DNA from: Paenarthrobacter aurescens
Lineage (GTDB): Bacteria; Actinomycetota; Actinomycetes; Actinomycetales; Micrococcaceae
DNA length: 64,000 bases
Direction: 5' to 3'
Assembly (NCBI RefSeq): GCF_025421775.1
Contig: NZ_JAOEFX010000003.1
Coordinates: 1 to 64,000, forward strand
Below the pieces are notes generated by a model that saw only the letters and a list, made by a program, of their open reading frames with translations, was not told the origin of the DNA and did not search any database. Both the position numbers and the translations under genes were made by a program. Within the stretch, counting starts at the first letter, position 1; the number at the start of each line of letters is the position of its first letter. This document shows, piece by piece, positions 1 to 8,072 of the stretch.

Positions 1-359
1 GGATCACGATCAGGCAGCTGGGCAGTCAACCCGCTGAGGATGTGTGAGGTCTCTTCTCCTGCAGCCACGTCCAACCTCTCTTCATTGAATGTCTGGGCGC
101 TTGCTCTGTGGGGGCGCTCAAGGAATTTCGTATTGTGAGAATAAAATTCTGCAATTCGAGATTACGTCTGCGGATCGGCAGCGTCAACACGGATTGCGTA
201 ACCGAAACAGTCAACTGGGAATCCGTCGGTCAAGCAACCAAATGTGACCCTGCCTACATTCGTGACACCTTGACGGTGAGTGACCTACGTCATAAAGTGT
301 TTTCACTATTCAATAACTTGATTCCGCAATGTGGAATCAGTACGAAGTGGAGATCCACG
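1..359. other. Leader region without a recognised gene
   Basis: I see no convincing gene here. A frame continuous with the permease runs back to about 108, but its residues before 360 are not membrane-protein-like, so this is probably the 5' untranslated and promoter region. It contains one clear 17-bp palindrome at 321-337, described separately. Confidence 0.5.
321..337. promoter_or_regulatory. IclR-like palindromic operator before the NCS1 permease
   Basis: The 17-bp sequence ATTCCGCAATGTGGAAT is an inverted repeat with one mismatch around a central A, 22 bp before the permease ATG. Its TTCC-N7-GGAA form matches the site before dctA at 4795-4809. TTCC/GGAA palindromes of this size are typical of IclR-family regulators; the regulator itself is not in the window. 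The position suggests a repressor site overlapping the promoter or 5' UTR. Confidence 0.55.
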
Positions 360-1925
360 ATGCAGACGACTTCATCAGTCGGCGTCACTGAGACTCCGGG
401 AGACAAGGACGCAGGTGGCCCCAACCACCCGGTCGTAGGCAACACTGACCTCTGCGCCATTGCTTCCGAAGCATCAGGCCGTACCATCAGCCCCAGTCTT
501 TACAACATCGACCTCGCTCCCACCAAGGCCAAGGGTCGCAAGTGGACCAGCTACAGCATCTTTACCCTCTGGGCCAACGACGTCCACAGCCTGGGTAACT
601 ATGCCTTCGCCATCGGCCTGTTCTCCCTTGGTTTGGGCGGCTGGCAGATTCTGGTGGCCCTCGGAATCGGTGCCATCCTCCTTTTCGCCCTCCTGAACTT
701 CTCGGGGTTCATGGGTGAGAAGACCGGCGTCCCGTTCCCGGTCATGAGCCGCATCAGCTTTGGTATCAGGGGTGCGCAGATCGCCAGCCTCGTCCGCGGC
801 GCCGTTGCCGTGGCATGGTTCGGAATCCAGACATACCTGGCCTCGGTGGTCCTCCGAGTGATGCTGGTTGCCATGGCACCTGGCCTGAAGGATCTGGACA
901 GCAACTCCATCCTTGGTCTTTCCACCTTGGGCTGGTTCTCCTTCGTGGCTCTCTGGATCGTGCAGTTGGTCATCGTCAGCTTCGGCATGGAAATGATCCG
1001 TAAGTACGAGGCTTTCGCAGGCCCGGTCATCCTGGTGACCATGGCAGCGATTGCAGTATGGGTGTTCATCGAAGCCGGTGGCGCCATCCAGTGGTCCGGC
1101 ATCAAGGGCCTTGAAGGTGGGGAAATGTGGCTCACCATCTTCGCCGGAGGTGCGCTGTGGGTGTCCATCTACGGAACCTTCGTGCTGAACTTCTGTGACT
1201 TCACACGGTCCTCCACGTCCAAGAAGTCCATCGTCAAGGGCAACTTCTGGGGCATCCCCATCAACATGCTGGTCTTTGGCGCCATCGTCGTCGTCATGGC
1301 CGGCGGACAGTACAAGATCAACGGCACTGTCATCGAGAGCCCGTCGGACATTGTCCAGAGCATCCCGAACACCCTGCTGCTGGTCCTGGCGTGCCTCGCC
1401 CTGCTGATCCTGACAGTGGCCGTGAACCTGATGGCCAATTTCGTCGCTCCGGTTTATGCACTGACCAACCTCTTCCCCCGGCACCTGAACTTCCGCAAGG
1501 CAGCCTGGGTCAGCGGAACCATTGGCCTGGTGATCCTGCCGTGGAACCTCTACAACAACCCGATCGTGATTGTGTACTTCCTGGGCGGGCTCGGTGCGTT
1601 GCTTGGACCCCTGTTCGGCGTCATCATGGCCGACTACTGGCTGGTCCGTCGGGGCAAGGTCAACGTGCCCGAGCTCTACACCGAGGATCCCAAGGGTGCG
1701 TACTTCTACAAGCGGGGCGTGAACCCAAGGGCGATCATCGCAATGATCCCGGCGGCAGCCATCGCAATCGCCATCGCTTTCATTCCGGCCCTCGCGGCGG
1801 CAGCACCGTTCGCATGGTTTATCGGAGCAGGCGTTGCTGCGCTCACGTTCTTCGCGGTGGCTGACAAGAAGCAGCTCCATGAGGACGTCTCCGGCGAGCC
1901 GATCGCGGTCGCCAGCACCCACTGA
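360..1925 (+). CDS. NCS1 family nucleobase/hydantoin:cation symporter
   Basis: This is a 521-residue polytopic inner-membrane protein of the NCS1 family (permeases for cytosine, uracil, allantoin and hydantoins, driven by Na+ or H+). The ATG at 360 is chosen because upstream residues are not family-like and GTGGAG precedes it. A hydrophilic N terminus of about 65 residues is followed by roughly twelve membrane segments. The unwound-helix motif WFGIQ (W153, Q157) matches the substrate-stacking Trp and Gln known from the hydantoin transporter Mhp1. The next genes encode a hydantoin-racemase-family enzyme and an SDR dehydrogenase, so a cyclic ureide or related small acid is a reasonable substrate, but specificity cannot be read from the sequence. 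Probably controlled through the palindrome at 321-337. Confidence 0.85.
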   Translation: MQTTSSVGVTETPGDKDAGGPNHPVVGNTDLCAIASEASGRTISPSLYNIDLAPTKAKGRKWTSYSIFTLWANDVHSLGNYAFAIGLFSLGLGGWQILVALGIGAILLFALLNFSGFMGEKTGVPFPVMSRISFGIRGAQIASLVRGAVAVAWFGIQTYLASVVLRVMLVAMAPGLKDLDSNSILGLSTLGWFSFVALWIVQLVIVSFGMEMIRKYEAFAGPVILVTMAAIAVWVFIEAGGAIQWSGIKGLEGGEMWLTIFAGGALWVSIYGTFVLNFCDFTRSSTSKKSIVKGNFWGIPINMLVFGAIVVVMAGGQYKINGTVIESPSDIVQSIPNTLLLVLACLALLILTVAVNLMANFVAPVYALTNLFPRHLNFRKAAWVSGTIGLVILPWNLYNNPIVIVYFLGGLGALLGPLFGVIMADYWLVRRGKVNVPELYTEDPKGAYFYKRGVNPRAIIAMIPAAAIAIAIAFIPALAAAAPFAWFIGAGVAALTFFAVADKKQLHEDVSGEPIAVASTH

Positions 1926-2019
1926 CACACCAATATCAAGGCGCCGCCCGTCCTCCAGCCAAGCAGATCCCAGCAACCGGATCCAGCGGAGGACGGGCAT
2001 TGCCGTTGAGAGGAAACCC

Positions 2020-2781
2020 ATGCGCATCCTTGTCGCAAACGTGAACACCACCCAGTCCATGACCGACTCCATCGCCGCCCAGGCCCGCGCGGCAGCTGCT
2101 CCCGGCACGGAGATCATCGGCATCACTCCGCGGTTCGGAGCCGATTCCTGCGAGGGCAACTTCGAAAGCTACCTCGCCGCGATCGCCGTCATGGACGCCG
2201 TGGTCAACTATCCAGAGCCGTTCGACGCCGTCATCCAGGCCGGCTATGGCGAGCACGGCCGAGAGGGTCTCCAGGAGCTCCTGGATGTGCCCGTTGTGGA
2301 CATCACCGAGGCAGCTGCCAGCACTGCGATGTTCCTGGGTCACAAATACTCGGTGGTCACCACTCTTGACCGTGCAGTTCCTTTGATCGAGGACCGCCTC
2401 AAGCTGGCGGGGCTGGATGCGCGCTGCGCTTCGGTACGGGCCAGCGGCATGGCAGTCCTGGAGCTCGAGGAATACCCGGAGCGTGCGGTCGAGGCGATCG
2501 TGGGCCAGGCTGAGGAAGCAGTGAACGCAGACAAAGCCGAGGTCATCGTCCTTGGCTGCGGCGGCATGGCGGGGCTCGACGATCAGATCCGTCAGCGAAC
2601 GGGTGTTCCGGTGGTCGATGGTGTGGCAGCGGCTGTCACTATTGCCGAATCCCTTGTCCGGCTGGGTCTGTCCACGTCCAAGGTGCGAACCTACGCCACG
2701 CCGCGTCCGAAGACTGTCATAGGCTGGCCGATAACTGCAGCCCAGCCCGCCGCACACCAGCCGGCCGAAGCCGCACACTGA
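2020..2781 (+). CDS. Asp/Glu/hydantoin racemase superfamily protein lacking the first catalytic Cys
   Basis: This 253-residue cytoplasmic protein belongs to the Asp/Glu racemase superfamily, closest in pattern to hydantoin/allantoin racemases: N-terminal VANVNTTQSM, central ITEAAASTAMF and the C-terminal motif VLGCGGMAGL. The second catalytic cysteine is present (C180). The first, normally in a motif like ACFGDPG, is replaced by AGYGEHG (G75). Racemases of this fold need both cysteines; arylmalonate decarboxylase has Gly at the first position and Cys at the second. The enzyme may therefore be a one-cysteine decarboxylase, isomerase or lyase. The ATG at 2020 follows GAGAGG. It lies 94 bp after the permease and 36 bp before the SDR, suggesting one operon. 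Confidence 0.75.
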   Translation: MRILVANVNTTQSMTDSIAAQARAAAAPGTEIIGITPRFGADSCEGNFESYLAAIAVMDAVVNYPEPFDAVIQAGYGEHGREGLQELLDVPVVDITEAAASTAMFLGHKYSVVTTLDRAVPLIEDRLKLAGLDARCASVRASGMAVLELEEYPERAVEAIVGQAEEAVNADKAEVIVLGCGGMAGLDDQIRQRTGVPVVDGVAAAVTIAESLVRLGLSTSKVRTYATPRPKTVIGWPITAAQPAAHQPAEAAH

Positions 2782-2817
2782 TCCATGCGCTGAACGCGCC
2801 ACCCGAAAGGCAACCAC

Positions 2818-3585
2818 ATGACTGACTCAAGCCTGCCCGCAGACCCGAGGGTCGCCGTCGTGACCGGGGCTGGTTCGGGCATTGGGCGGGCGGTTGCCCG
2901 GCTGATGCTCGCCGATGGCTACCGGGTGGCACTGGCCGGGCGCCGCGAGGCGCAGCTGCTGGAGACGGCCGGCGACCATCCGGACGCGCTTGCGGTCCCG
3001 TGCGATGTCACAGCGCCCGACGACGTCGCCCGACTTTTCGCGGAGGTACGCCAGCGTTGGGGCCGGGTTGATGTGCTGTTCAACAACGCCGGCATCTTCG
3101 GTCCGGCCGGGGACGTAGGGGAAATCAGCCTGGATGAGTGGGAGGCAACCCTGCGCGTCAATGTCACGGGCTCAATGTTGTGCGCTGCCGAGGCCGTGAG
3201 GGCCATGAAAGCCCAGGAACCGCAAGGTGGCCGCATCATCAACAACGGCTCCATCTCGGCGCACTCGCCGAGGCCCAGATCCGTGGCCTACACCGTCACC
3301 AAGCACGCGATGACCGGCCTGACCAAGAGCATCGAGCTCGATGGCCGGGAGTTCGGGATCACCTGCGGTCAGATCGACATCGGTAATACCCGCACGGAAA
3401 TCATGGACACCATCGGGGTGGGCTCCGGTGCCCTGCAGGCTGACGGCAGCCGCAAGGTGGAGCCGATGTTTCCCGTGGACGACGCCGCCCGGGCCGTGCT
3501 GATGATGGCCAACATGCCGTCGTCGGCCAGTGTTGGGTCCCTGGTGGTTACCGCCGCCGGCATGCCGTTCGTAGGCCGCGGCTAG
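2818..3585 (+). CDS. SDR family NAD(P)-dependent oxidoreductase
   Basis: A classical short-chain dehydrogenase/reductase of 255 residues, the usual length. The cofactor loop TGAGSGIG is at residues 16-23, NNAG at 89-92, and the catalytic residues are S145, Y158 and K162 (YTVTK). The ATG at 2818 is preceded by GAAAGG. It would oxidise or reduce an alcohol/ketone in the pathway fed by the upstream permease and racemase-like enzyme; the substrate is unknown. A GTACA palindrome begins two bases after its stop codon. Confidence 0.85.
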   Translation: MTDSSLPADPRVAVVTGAGSGIGRAVARLMLADGYRVALAGRREAQLLETAGDHPDALAVPCDVTAPDDVARLFAEVRQRWGRVDVLFNNAGIFGPAGDVGEISLDEWEATLRVNVTGSMLCAAEAVRAMKAQEPQGGRIINNGSISAHSPRPRSVAYTVTKHAMTGLTKSIELDGREFGITCGQIDIGNTRTEIMDTIGVGSGALQADGSRKVEPMFPVDDAARAVLMMANMPSSASVGSLVVTAAGMPFVGRG

Positions 3586-3586
3586 C

Positions 3587-3649
3587 GAGTTTTTGTACAC
3601 ATAACGCCCCTAAAACCGCCCTTTCCGGGCATTAGCTGTACAAAAACTC
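3587..3649. repeat. GTACA palindrome, copy 1
   Basis: A 63-bp inverted repeat: 13-bp arms GAGTTTTTGTACA and TGTACAAAAACTC are perfect complements, followed inward by a looser GCCC/GGGC stem. It starts directly after the SDR stop codon. The T-run lies inside the 5' arm and no T-run follows the stem, so it is not a normal intrinsic terminator. Two more copies lie at 4723-4784 and 6399-6460. Confidence 0.85.
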
Positions 3650-3713
3650 AGGTCTGACGCGAATGATCTGTGGATAACTCTCGGTCGCCTCGGTCGTTGT
3701 GACTGAATGGGGC

Positions 3714-4724
3714 ATGCGTCCGTTGTCTTCACTTCCTCCCGCGCTCTCTGACCAAGCCTTTACTGTGGCTGCGGCTGATGAATTCGGCGTTGCCCCGAAG
3801 AGGCTGCGGGCGTCGGACCTACTGGTGCCCAGCAGGGGAATCCGCCTGCCACGGCGAGTGCAGACGTTGCTGGAAGTTGCCCGGCCACATCTTGACCTCC
3901 ACCAGTGTGACTTCCTTAGCCATATCAGTGCCGCGGAGGTGCTGGGCCTGCCGCTCCCTGCTTGGGCGCAATTCAAGCCCGACGACGGCGGCCCGGTGAC
4001 CGCCGTCGTCGAACCTATTCCCTGGGGACCAAAGAGCGGCCCTCATTTTCGGGAGCCGGGGCGATTCATCCATCTATCCCGGCCAAGGAACGGATCGCTG
4101 CCTCGGCGTAGGGGAGTGGCCGGCCATCGCCTGACTTTGAGGGACGGTGATCTCACAGACCTGGAGGGCGCTGTCCTCACGTCTGTTGCGCGGACGTGGG
4201 TGGATCTGGCCTCGATGTTGCCCATGGAAGATCTGGTGGTCGTGGGAGATGCCATTGTCAGCGAACACGAACGCTCGTTCGGGCCACCGCGGGTTCCCCT
4301 GGTTTCTTTGCCGAAGTTGCAACTCTTCGTTGAAAAGGCCAACGGTATCCATGGTGTCCGCAAGGCCCGCGTCGCGTTGGATGCGATTCGCGTGGGTGTT
4401 GATTCTCCGCCGGAAACCAAGCTCCGGCTCTTGCTTGAAGAGGCCGGGCTTCCTGCATTCGTTCCAAACTGCCGGGTAGACGATGCGCTTGGCAAGCCGG
4501 TGTGGACTGACTTGGGGTGCCCGGAGTATCGGATCTGCCTTGAATACGAGGGTCTCCATCACCTCTCTCCGGAGCAGCAGGCGCTGGATGCTTACCGGGA
4601 TCAGCGCGTCTCAGAGGCCGGCTGGCGTCAGGTCAAGATCAACAAGATCGACATGCAGCACGGGAGGAAGTGGGTAGTGGCCCGGGTATCCCAGGGGCTC
4701 CGCAAACAGGGGTGGAGGTCCTGA
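3714..4724 (+). CDS. DUF559-type protein with AbiEi-like N terminus
   Basis: A 336-residue protein of a type often present in several copies in Arthrobacter. The N terminus resembles the winged-helix AbiEi-like domain seen in such proteins. The C-terminal third has a PD-(D/E)XK/DUF559 look: Glu in PPETKLRLLL, Asp in VWTDLG, Glu in CLEYEG, then YRDQRVSEAGW. These could form a nuclease site, but the function of such proteins is not established. I prefer the ATG at 3714; a GTG at 3699 in the same frame is possible and neither has a good ribosome site. The gene is flanked on both sides by GTACA palindromes and its stop codon overlaps the second. Confidence 0.6.
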   Translation: MRPLSSLPPALSDQAFTVAAADEFGVAPKRLRASDLLVPSRGIRLPRRVQTLLEVARPHLDLHQCDFLSHISAAEVLGLPLPAWAQFKPDDGGPVTAVVEPIPWGPKSGPHFREPGRFIHLSRPRNGSLPRRRGVAGHRLTLRDGDLTDLEGAVLTSVARTWVDLASMLPMEDLVVVGDAIVSEHERSFGPPRVPLVSLPKLQLFVEKANGIHGVRKARVALDAIRVGVDSPPETKLRLLLEEAGLPAFVPNCRVDDALGKPVWTDLGCPEYRICLEYEGLHHLSPEQQALDAYRDQRVSEAGWRQVKINKIDMQHGRKWVVARVSQGLRKQGWRS

Positions 4725-4784
4725 GTTTTTGTACAGGTACTGCCCTTATGAGCCACCCATCAGGGCAGTAACTGTACAAAAAAC
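4723..4784. repeat. GTACA palindrome, copy 2
   Basis: Second copy of the palindrome: left arm GAGTTTTTGTACAG starts inside the stop codon of the DUF559-type gene, inner stem TGCCC...GGGCA, right arm CTGTACAAAAAAC with one extra A. The central loop differs from copies 1 and 3 while the arms are conserved. Confidence 0.85.
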
Positions 4785-4794
4785 CAAATGTGAC

Positions 4795-4830
4795 TTCCAC
4801 AATATGGAAATCCATTTCCCCCTTGCGGAA
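4795..4830. promoter_or_regulatory. Tandem IclR-like operators before dctA
   Basis: Two 15-bp palindromes lie 21 bp apart centre to centre, on the same helix face. The first, TTCCACAATATGGAA (4795-4809), differs by two bases from the core of the site before the NCS1 permease (321-337). The second, TTCCCCCTTGCGGAA (4816-4830), is less symmetric. IclR-family proteins often bind such paired sites as a dimer of dimers. The dctA start is 75 bp downstream. Confidence 0.5.
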
Positions 4831-4904
4831 TGATGTGAGCAGGATTACATTGAAAATATCCCCCCAAAATGTGGGGCTGTTCCCAAACTGATTGGTTCAG
4901 ATCA

Positions 4905-6392
4905 ATGAAGATCCCAGACCCCGCGGCGCTGAAGGCGAGTTCGGCCCCGCAGAAGAAAAAGCGGCTGTACCAGTCGCTCTTTTTTCAAATCCTGATCGCC
5001 GTCGTCGCAGGTGTGCTCATCGGTCATTTTTGGCCGACCATTGGGTCCGCCCTCCGGCCACTGGGTGATGGATTCATTCAACTCATCAAGATGATCATCG
5101 CCCCGCTGATTTTCCTCGTGATCGTCACGGGCATCTCGGCAGTGGGCGACGTCAAGGCGGTCGGAAGGGTCGGGGTCAAAGCGCTCCTGTACTTCACCGG
5201 CGCCACCCTCTTTGCCCTGGTCTTCGGACTCATCGTGGGAAACATCGTTCAGCCAGGTGCCGGCCTGAACATCGATCCCTCCACGCTGTCCCAGGATGCC
5301 CTTAACGCCAAGACCGGCAACGCTCCGCCCAAGGACGCCGCGGCGTTCATCCTGGATGTCATCCCAGTCAGCGTGATCGGTGCGTTTGCCAACAACAGCC
5401 TGCTTCAGGTGCTTTTCTTCTCGGTCTTCTTCGGTGCCGCCATTGTGGTCATCGGCCGGGAGCGTTGCCTGCCGGTCATCAGCCTCATGGAAACCGTCCT
5501 GGAGCTGATCTTCAAGATCATGTCCTGGATCATGAAAGTGGCCCCCATCGGTGCCTTCGGTGCCATGGCATTCATCATCGGCCAGTACGGCATCGGCACG
5601 CTGAGTACCTACGCCCTCCTCATAGCGGCCTGCTATGGAGCGGCTATCATCTTCATCGGCTTGCTGTTCGTAGTGGCTTGGGGCTTCGCCCGCGTTCCGC
5701 TATGGTCCTTCCTCAAGTACACCCGCGAAGAATTCCTGCTGGCGCTCGGAACGGCCTCCACCGAAGCCGTGATGCCACGCATCATGACCAAGCTGACCAA
5801 CGCCGGCTGCTCCCGGGCAACCACGGGCCTGGTAGTTCCCACCGGCTACTCCTTCAACCTCGACGGCGCCGCGATCTACCTTTCCATTTCGTTGCTGTTC
5901 CTGGCCCAGGCCTTCGGCCACAACCTTGATCTCGGACAGCAGCTCGCAGCCCTGGGTGTGTTGCTCCTGACCTCCAAGGGCATGGCAGGCGTACCGGGTT
6001 CGTCCTTCCTGGCACTCTCCGCTACCGCTGCCGCCCTCGGCATCTTCCCGGTTGCCGGCGTCGCGCTTCTTCTCGGAGCCGACCGCCTCATGGACTCCAT
6101 GCGCGTCGTGGTCAACCTGCTGGGCAACTGCGTGGCGACGTTCGTCGTCGCCAAGTGGGAAGGCCAGTTCGACCGCAGCGTCATGGTCCGCGCCTTCAAC
6201 GGTGAGATCACCAACGAGGACACTGCCATCATGCTCGGCAAGGAAGACGTCTATGCCCAGCAGGAACTGGAGCGCATCAGCAGCGGCCAGAACCCTTCCC
6301 CGAAGTTCCGCGGTGGACCCGCAGCCGACGACATCCCGCAGTTCGAGATGAGCAAGAAGGGGCAATCAACAACCCCGGTTTGCCCGGACTGA
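4905..6392 (+). CDS. dctA: C4-dicarboxylate:cation symporter DctA (DAACS family)
   Basis: A 495-residue inner-membrane symporter for succinate, fumarate and malate. Family hallmarks are visible: the first hairpin region with ASTEAVMPR, the TM7 motif NLDGAAIYLS, and the second hairpin with SKGMAGVPGSSF. A charged cytoplasmic N terminus of about 25 residues precedes the first membrane segment. The ATG at 4905 is chosen because an earlier in-frame ATG adds residues not like the family. It stands alone between two GTACA palindromes and has tandem palindromic operators upstream that match the operator of the NCS1 gene, suggesting shared control. Confidence 0.88.
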   Translation: MKIPDPAALKASSAPQKKKRLYQSLFFQILIAVVAGVLIGHFWPTIGSALRPLGDGFIQLIKMIIAPLIFLVIVTGISAVGDVKAVGRVGVKALLYFTGATLFALVFGLIVGNIVQPGAGLNIDPSTLSQDALNAKTGNAPPKDAAAFILDVIPVSVIGAFANNSLLQVLFFSVFFGAAIVVIGRERCLPVISLMETVLELIFKIMSWIMKVAPIGAFGAMAFIIGQYGIGTLSTYALLIAACYGAAIIFIGLLFVVAWGFARVPLWSFLKYTREEFLLALGTASTEAVMPRIMTKLTNAGCSRATTGLVVPTGYSFNLDGAAIYLSISLLFLAQAFGHNLDLGQQLAALGVLLLTSKGMAGVPGSSFLALSATAAALGIFPVAGVALLLGADRLMDSMRVVVNLLGNCVATFVVAKWEGQFDRSVMVRAFNGEITNEDTAIMLGKEDVYAQQELERISSGQNPSPKFRGGPAADDIPQFEMSKKGQSTTPVCPD

Positions 6393-6398
6393 CCGGAT

Positions 6399-6460
6399 AG
6401 TTTTTGTACAGCTGATGCCCTTAAGACGCCGTCTTAGGGGCATTAGCTGTACAAAAACTC
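6399..6460. repeat. GTACA palindrome, copy 3
   Basis: Third copy, seven bases after the dctA stop and two bases before the stop codon of the convergent sterol-carrier-like gene. Arms AGTTTTTGTACAGCT and AGCTGTACAAAAACT are perfect, and an additional inner palindrome TAAGACGCCGTCTTA makes this the most symmetric of the three. Confidence 0.85.
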
Positions 6461-6461
6461 C

Positions 6462-6872
6462 TTAGAGGGGGAGCAACTCTGAAAGATCGGCACGCAGGCC
6501 GGATGCGGTCACCCGGTGGGTCGAAACCGCGTCCGCCCACGACAGGCTGCCGGTCACCAACGACAGCCAGGTGGCGGCGTCGCACTCGATCACGTTCGGG
6601 GGAGTGCCGCGCGTGTGGCGGGGCCCTTCTACGCATTGGGTGACGCCGAACGGCGGCACCCGGACCTCCACCGAGTTGCCGGGTGCGCGTGCGGTGACTT
6701 CCTCGAGGGAGTAGCGGACCGCCGTCGCAATGAGAGAGCGCGACGGCGGGTGCCCGGCGTCGCTGCCCGGCTCACCGGCGGTTTCGCTGCCGGAAGGTTC
6801 GACGGCGGCCTGCCAGGCTGCCAGCGCGGCCCGGCCTTCCTCAATATTGACGCGGCGTCGTGCAACAGCCAT
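6462..6872 (-). CDS. Sterol carrier family protein
   Basis: A 136-residue cytoplasmic protein with the pattern of bacterial SCP2-like proteins of Micrococcales: helical N terminus, central VEVRVPPFGVTQC segment and C-terminal WLSLVTGSLSWADA, where SCP2 folds form a lipid-binding groove. A direct role in Arthrobacter is not known. It starts 21 bp after the asparaginase gene on the same strand, so the two are probably co-transcribed. Confidence 0.7.
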   Translation of the reverse strand: MAVARRRVNIEEGRAALAAWQAAVEPSGSETAGEPGSDAGHPPSRSLIATAVRYSLEEVTARAPGNSVEVRVPPFGVTQCVEGPRHTRGTPPNVIECDAATWLSLVTGSLSWADAVSTHRVTASGLRADLSELLPL

Positions 6873-6893
6873 GGGTGTCTCTCCTCAGAAGTG

Positions 6894-7910
6894 CTAGTCG
6901 AGCAGGGCCGAGACGGCGTGGCCCAACCGGATCTTACCCACGGGGCGACCACCGCCGAGGACGGGCTCAACCACTCGTTCCAGGACGCTGGAAACGGCCG
7001 GGATGTCCACGGCGCCGCTGACAGCCAGGAGGGTCAGTCCCACCAAGGATGTGGCGCGGAGGTTGCCGTCCAGCATTTTTACGGCCACTGTTGCGCCGGT
7101 AGGCGTGGCCAGGACCAGGATGCCCTCGGCGCCAATCTTCGCCAGGACTTCGAGTTCTTCCATGACCACAGTGTTGGACTCGCCCTTGCCTTGCACGGCC
7201 CAGGGGTAGTCCAGCATCGAGGTCGCGATGGTCGCGGCCCGGGCATTGGACGACGAATCACCGGGCGACTTGGCCAGCCGGGAGTAGGCGCGGGCAAGGC
7301 CCGTTAGCGAGATGGCTGCCACAGGGGCTCCGCACCCGTCGATGCCCAGATGTGAAATCGTTTCGCCGCTGTACTCCTCGATCACGGACCGGACCCGCTG
7401 CTGGAGCGGGTGGTTCGGCTCGAGGTAGCTGCGGAGGTCCCAGCCGTTTTCAGTGCAGGCCCACAGGAAGGCGGCATGCTTGCCGGAGCAGTTGAAGGCG
7501 AGCTTGGACTGTCCGCGTTCGGACCGGACCAGCCAGTTGCGGGCCGTTTCGTCCTGGGGCCAGGCAGTGGGGCACTGCAGGTTTTCTTCCTTGACTCCGG
7601 CTGCCTTGAGCATTCCCTCCACCACATCCATGTGGTCCAAGGACCCGGTGTGGCTCCCGCAGGCGACAGCAACTTGCGCCCCGCGCAGGGGCACTCCTGA
7701 TTGCATGGAGGCCAGTGCTTGGAAGGGCTTGAGGGTGGAGCGGGCGAGGATGGGGGCATCGATGTCACCTAGACGGGTGACCACCGAGCCGTCGCCGGCA
7801 AGAACCACGGCCGCGCCGATGTGCCGGGACTCAATAAAGCCACTTCGTTCGATCACTGCCAGTTCCACCGCAGACTCAACGTTGAACGTTTCATGCGAAC
7901 TCATGGGCAT
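6894..7910 (-). CDS. L-asparaginase II family protein
   Basis: A 338-residue asparaginase of the type described in Rhizobium and common in actinobacteria, unrelated to E. coli AnsA/AnsB. Recognised by RSTLKPFQALA near residue 60, VACGSHTGS near 85, the conserved NCSGKHAAFL and the later GIDGCGAPV. It hydrolyses asparagine to aspartate and ammonia. Starts at 7910 (MPMSS) and 7904 (MSS) are both possible; neither has a strong ribosome site. It is divergent from purD. Confidence 0.85.
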   Translation of the reverse strand: MPMSSHETFNVESAVELAVIERSGFIESRHIGAAVVLAGDGSVVTRLGDIDAPILARSTLKPFQALASMQSGVPLRGAQVAVACGSHTGSLDHMDVVEGMLKAAGVKEENLQCPTAWPQDETARNWLVRSERGQSKLAFNCSGKHAAFLWACTENGWDLRSYLEPNHPLQQRVRSVIEEYSGETISHLGIDGCGAPVAAISLTGLARAYSRLAKSPGDSSSNARAATIATSMLDYPWAVQGKGESNTVVMEELEVLAKIGAEGILVLATPTGATVAVKMLDGNLRATSLVGLTLLAVSGAVDIPAVSSVLERVVEPVLGGGRPVGKIRLGHAVSALLD

Positions 7911-7945
7911 GTAGCAAGTCTAGGGCGCGGTGGGGCGGTTCCCGG

Positions 7946-7987
7946 CTCAACCGCGCACCCGCGCGCTCTCAACCGCGCACCCGCGCG
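7946..7987. repeat. 22-bp-period direct repeat
   Basis: The 20-bp unit beginning CTCAACCGCGCACC occurs at 7946-7965 and again at 7968-7987, separated by two bases, in the divergent intergenic region between the asparaginase gene and purD. No function is evident. Confidence 0.7.
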
Positions 7988-8072
7988 TTGCAGGGGAGCC
8001 GGGTCAGAGCAGCCGGTCCGGGGAATGACACAGCTTAGGCCCCGCGCCCTTCACAAAGTACCCTTGAAGACT

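Noticed and set aside
474..2159. Long antisense open frame over the permease gene
   Set aside because: Composition is that of a frame opposite a high-GC gene; no motif, and the sense strand encodes a clear NCS1 protein.
3587..3649. GTACA palindromes as intrinsic terminators
   Set aside because: No U-run after the stem on either strand.
7821..8072. N-terminal extension of purD
   Set aside because: Residues before 8073 do not match GAR synthetase; GTG at 8073 gives the normal N terminus.
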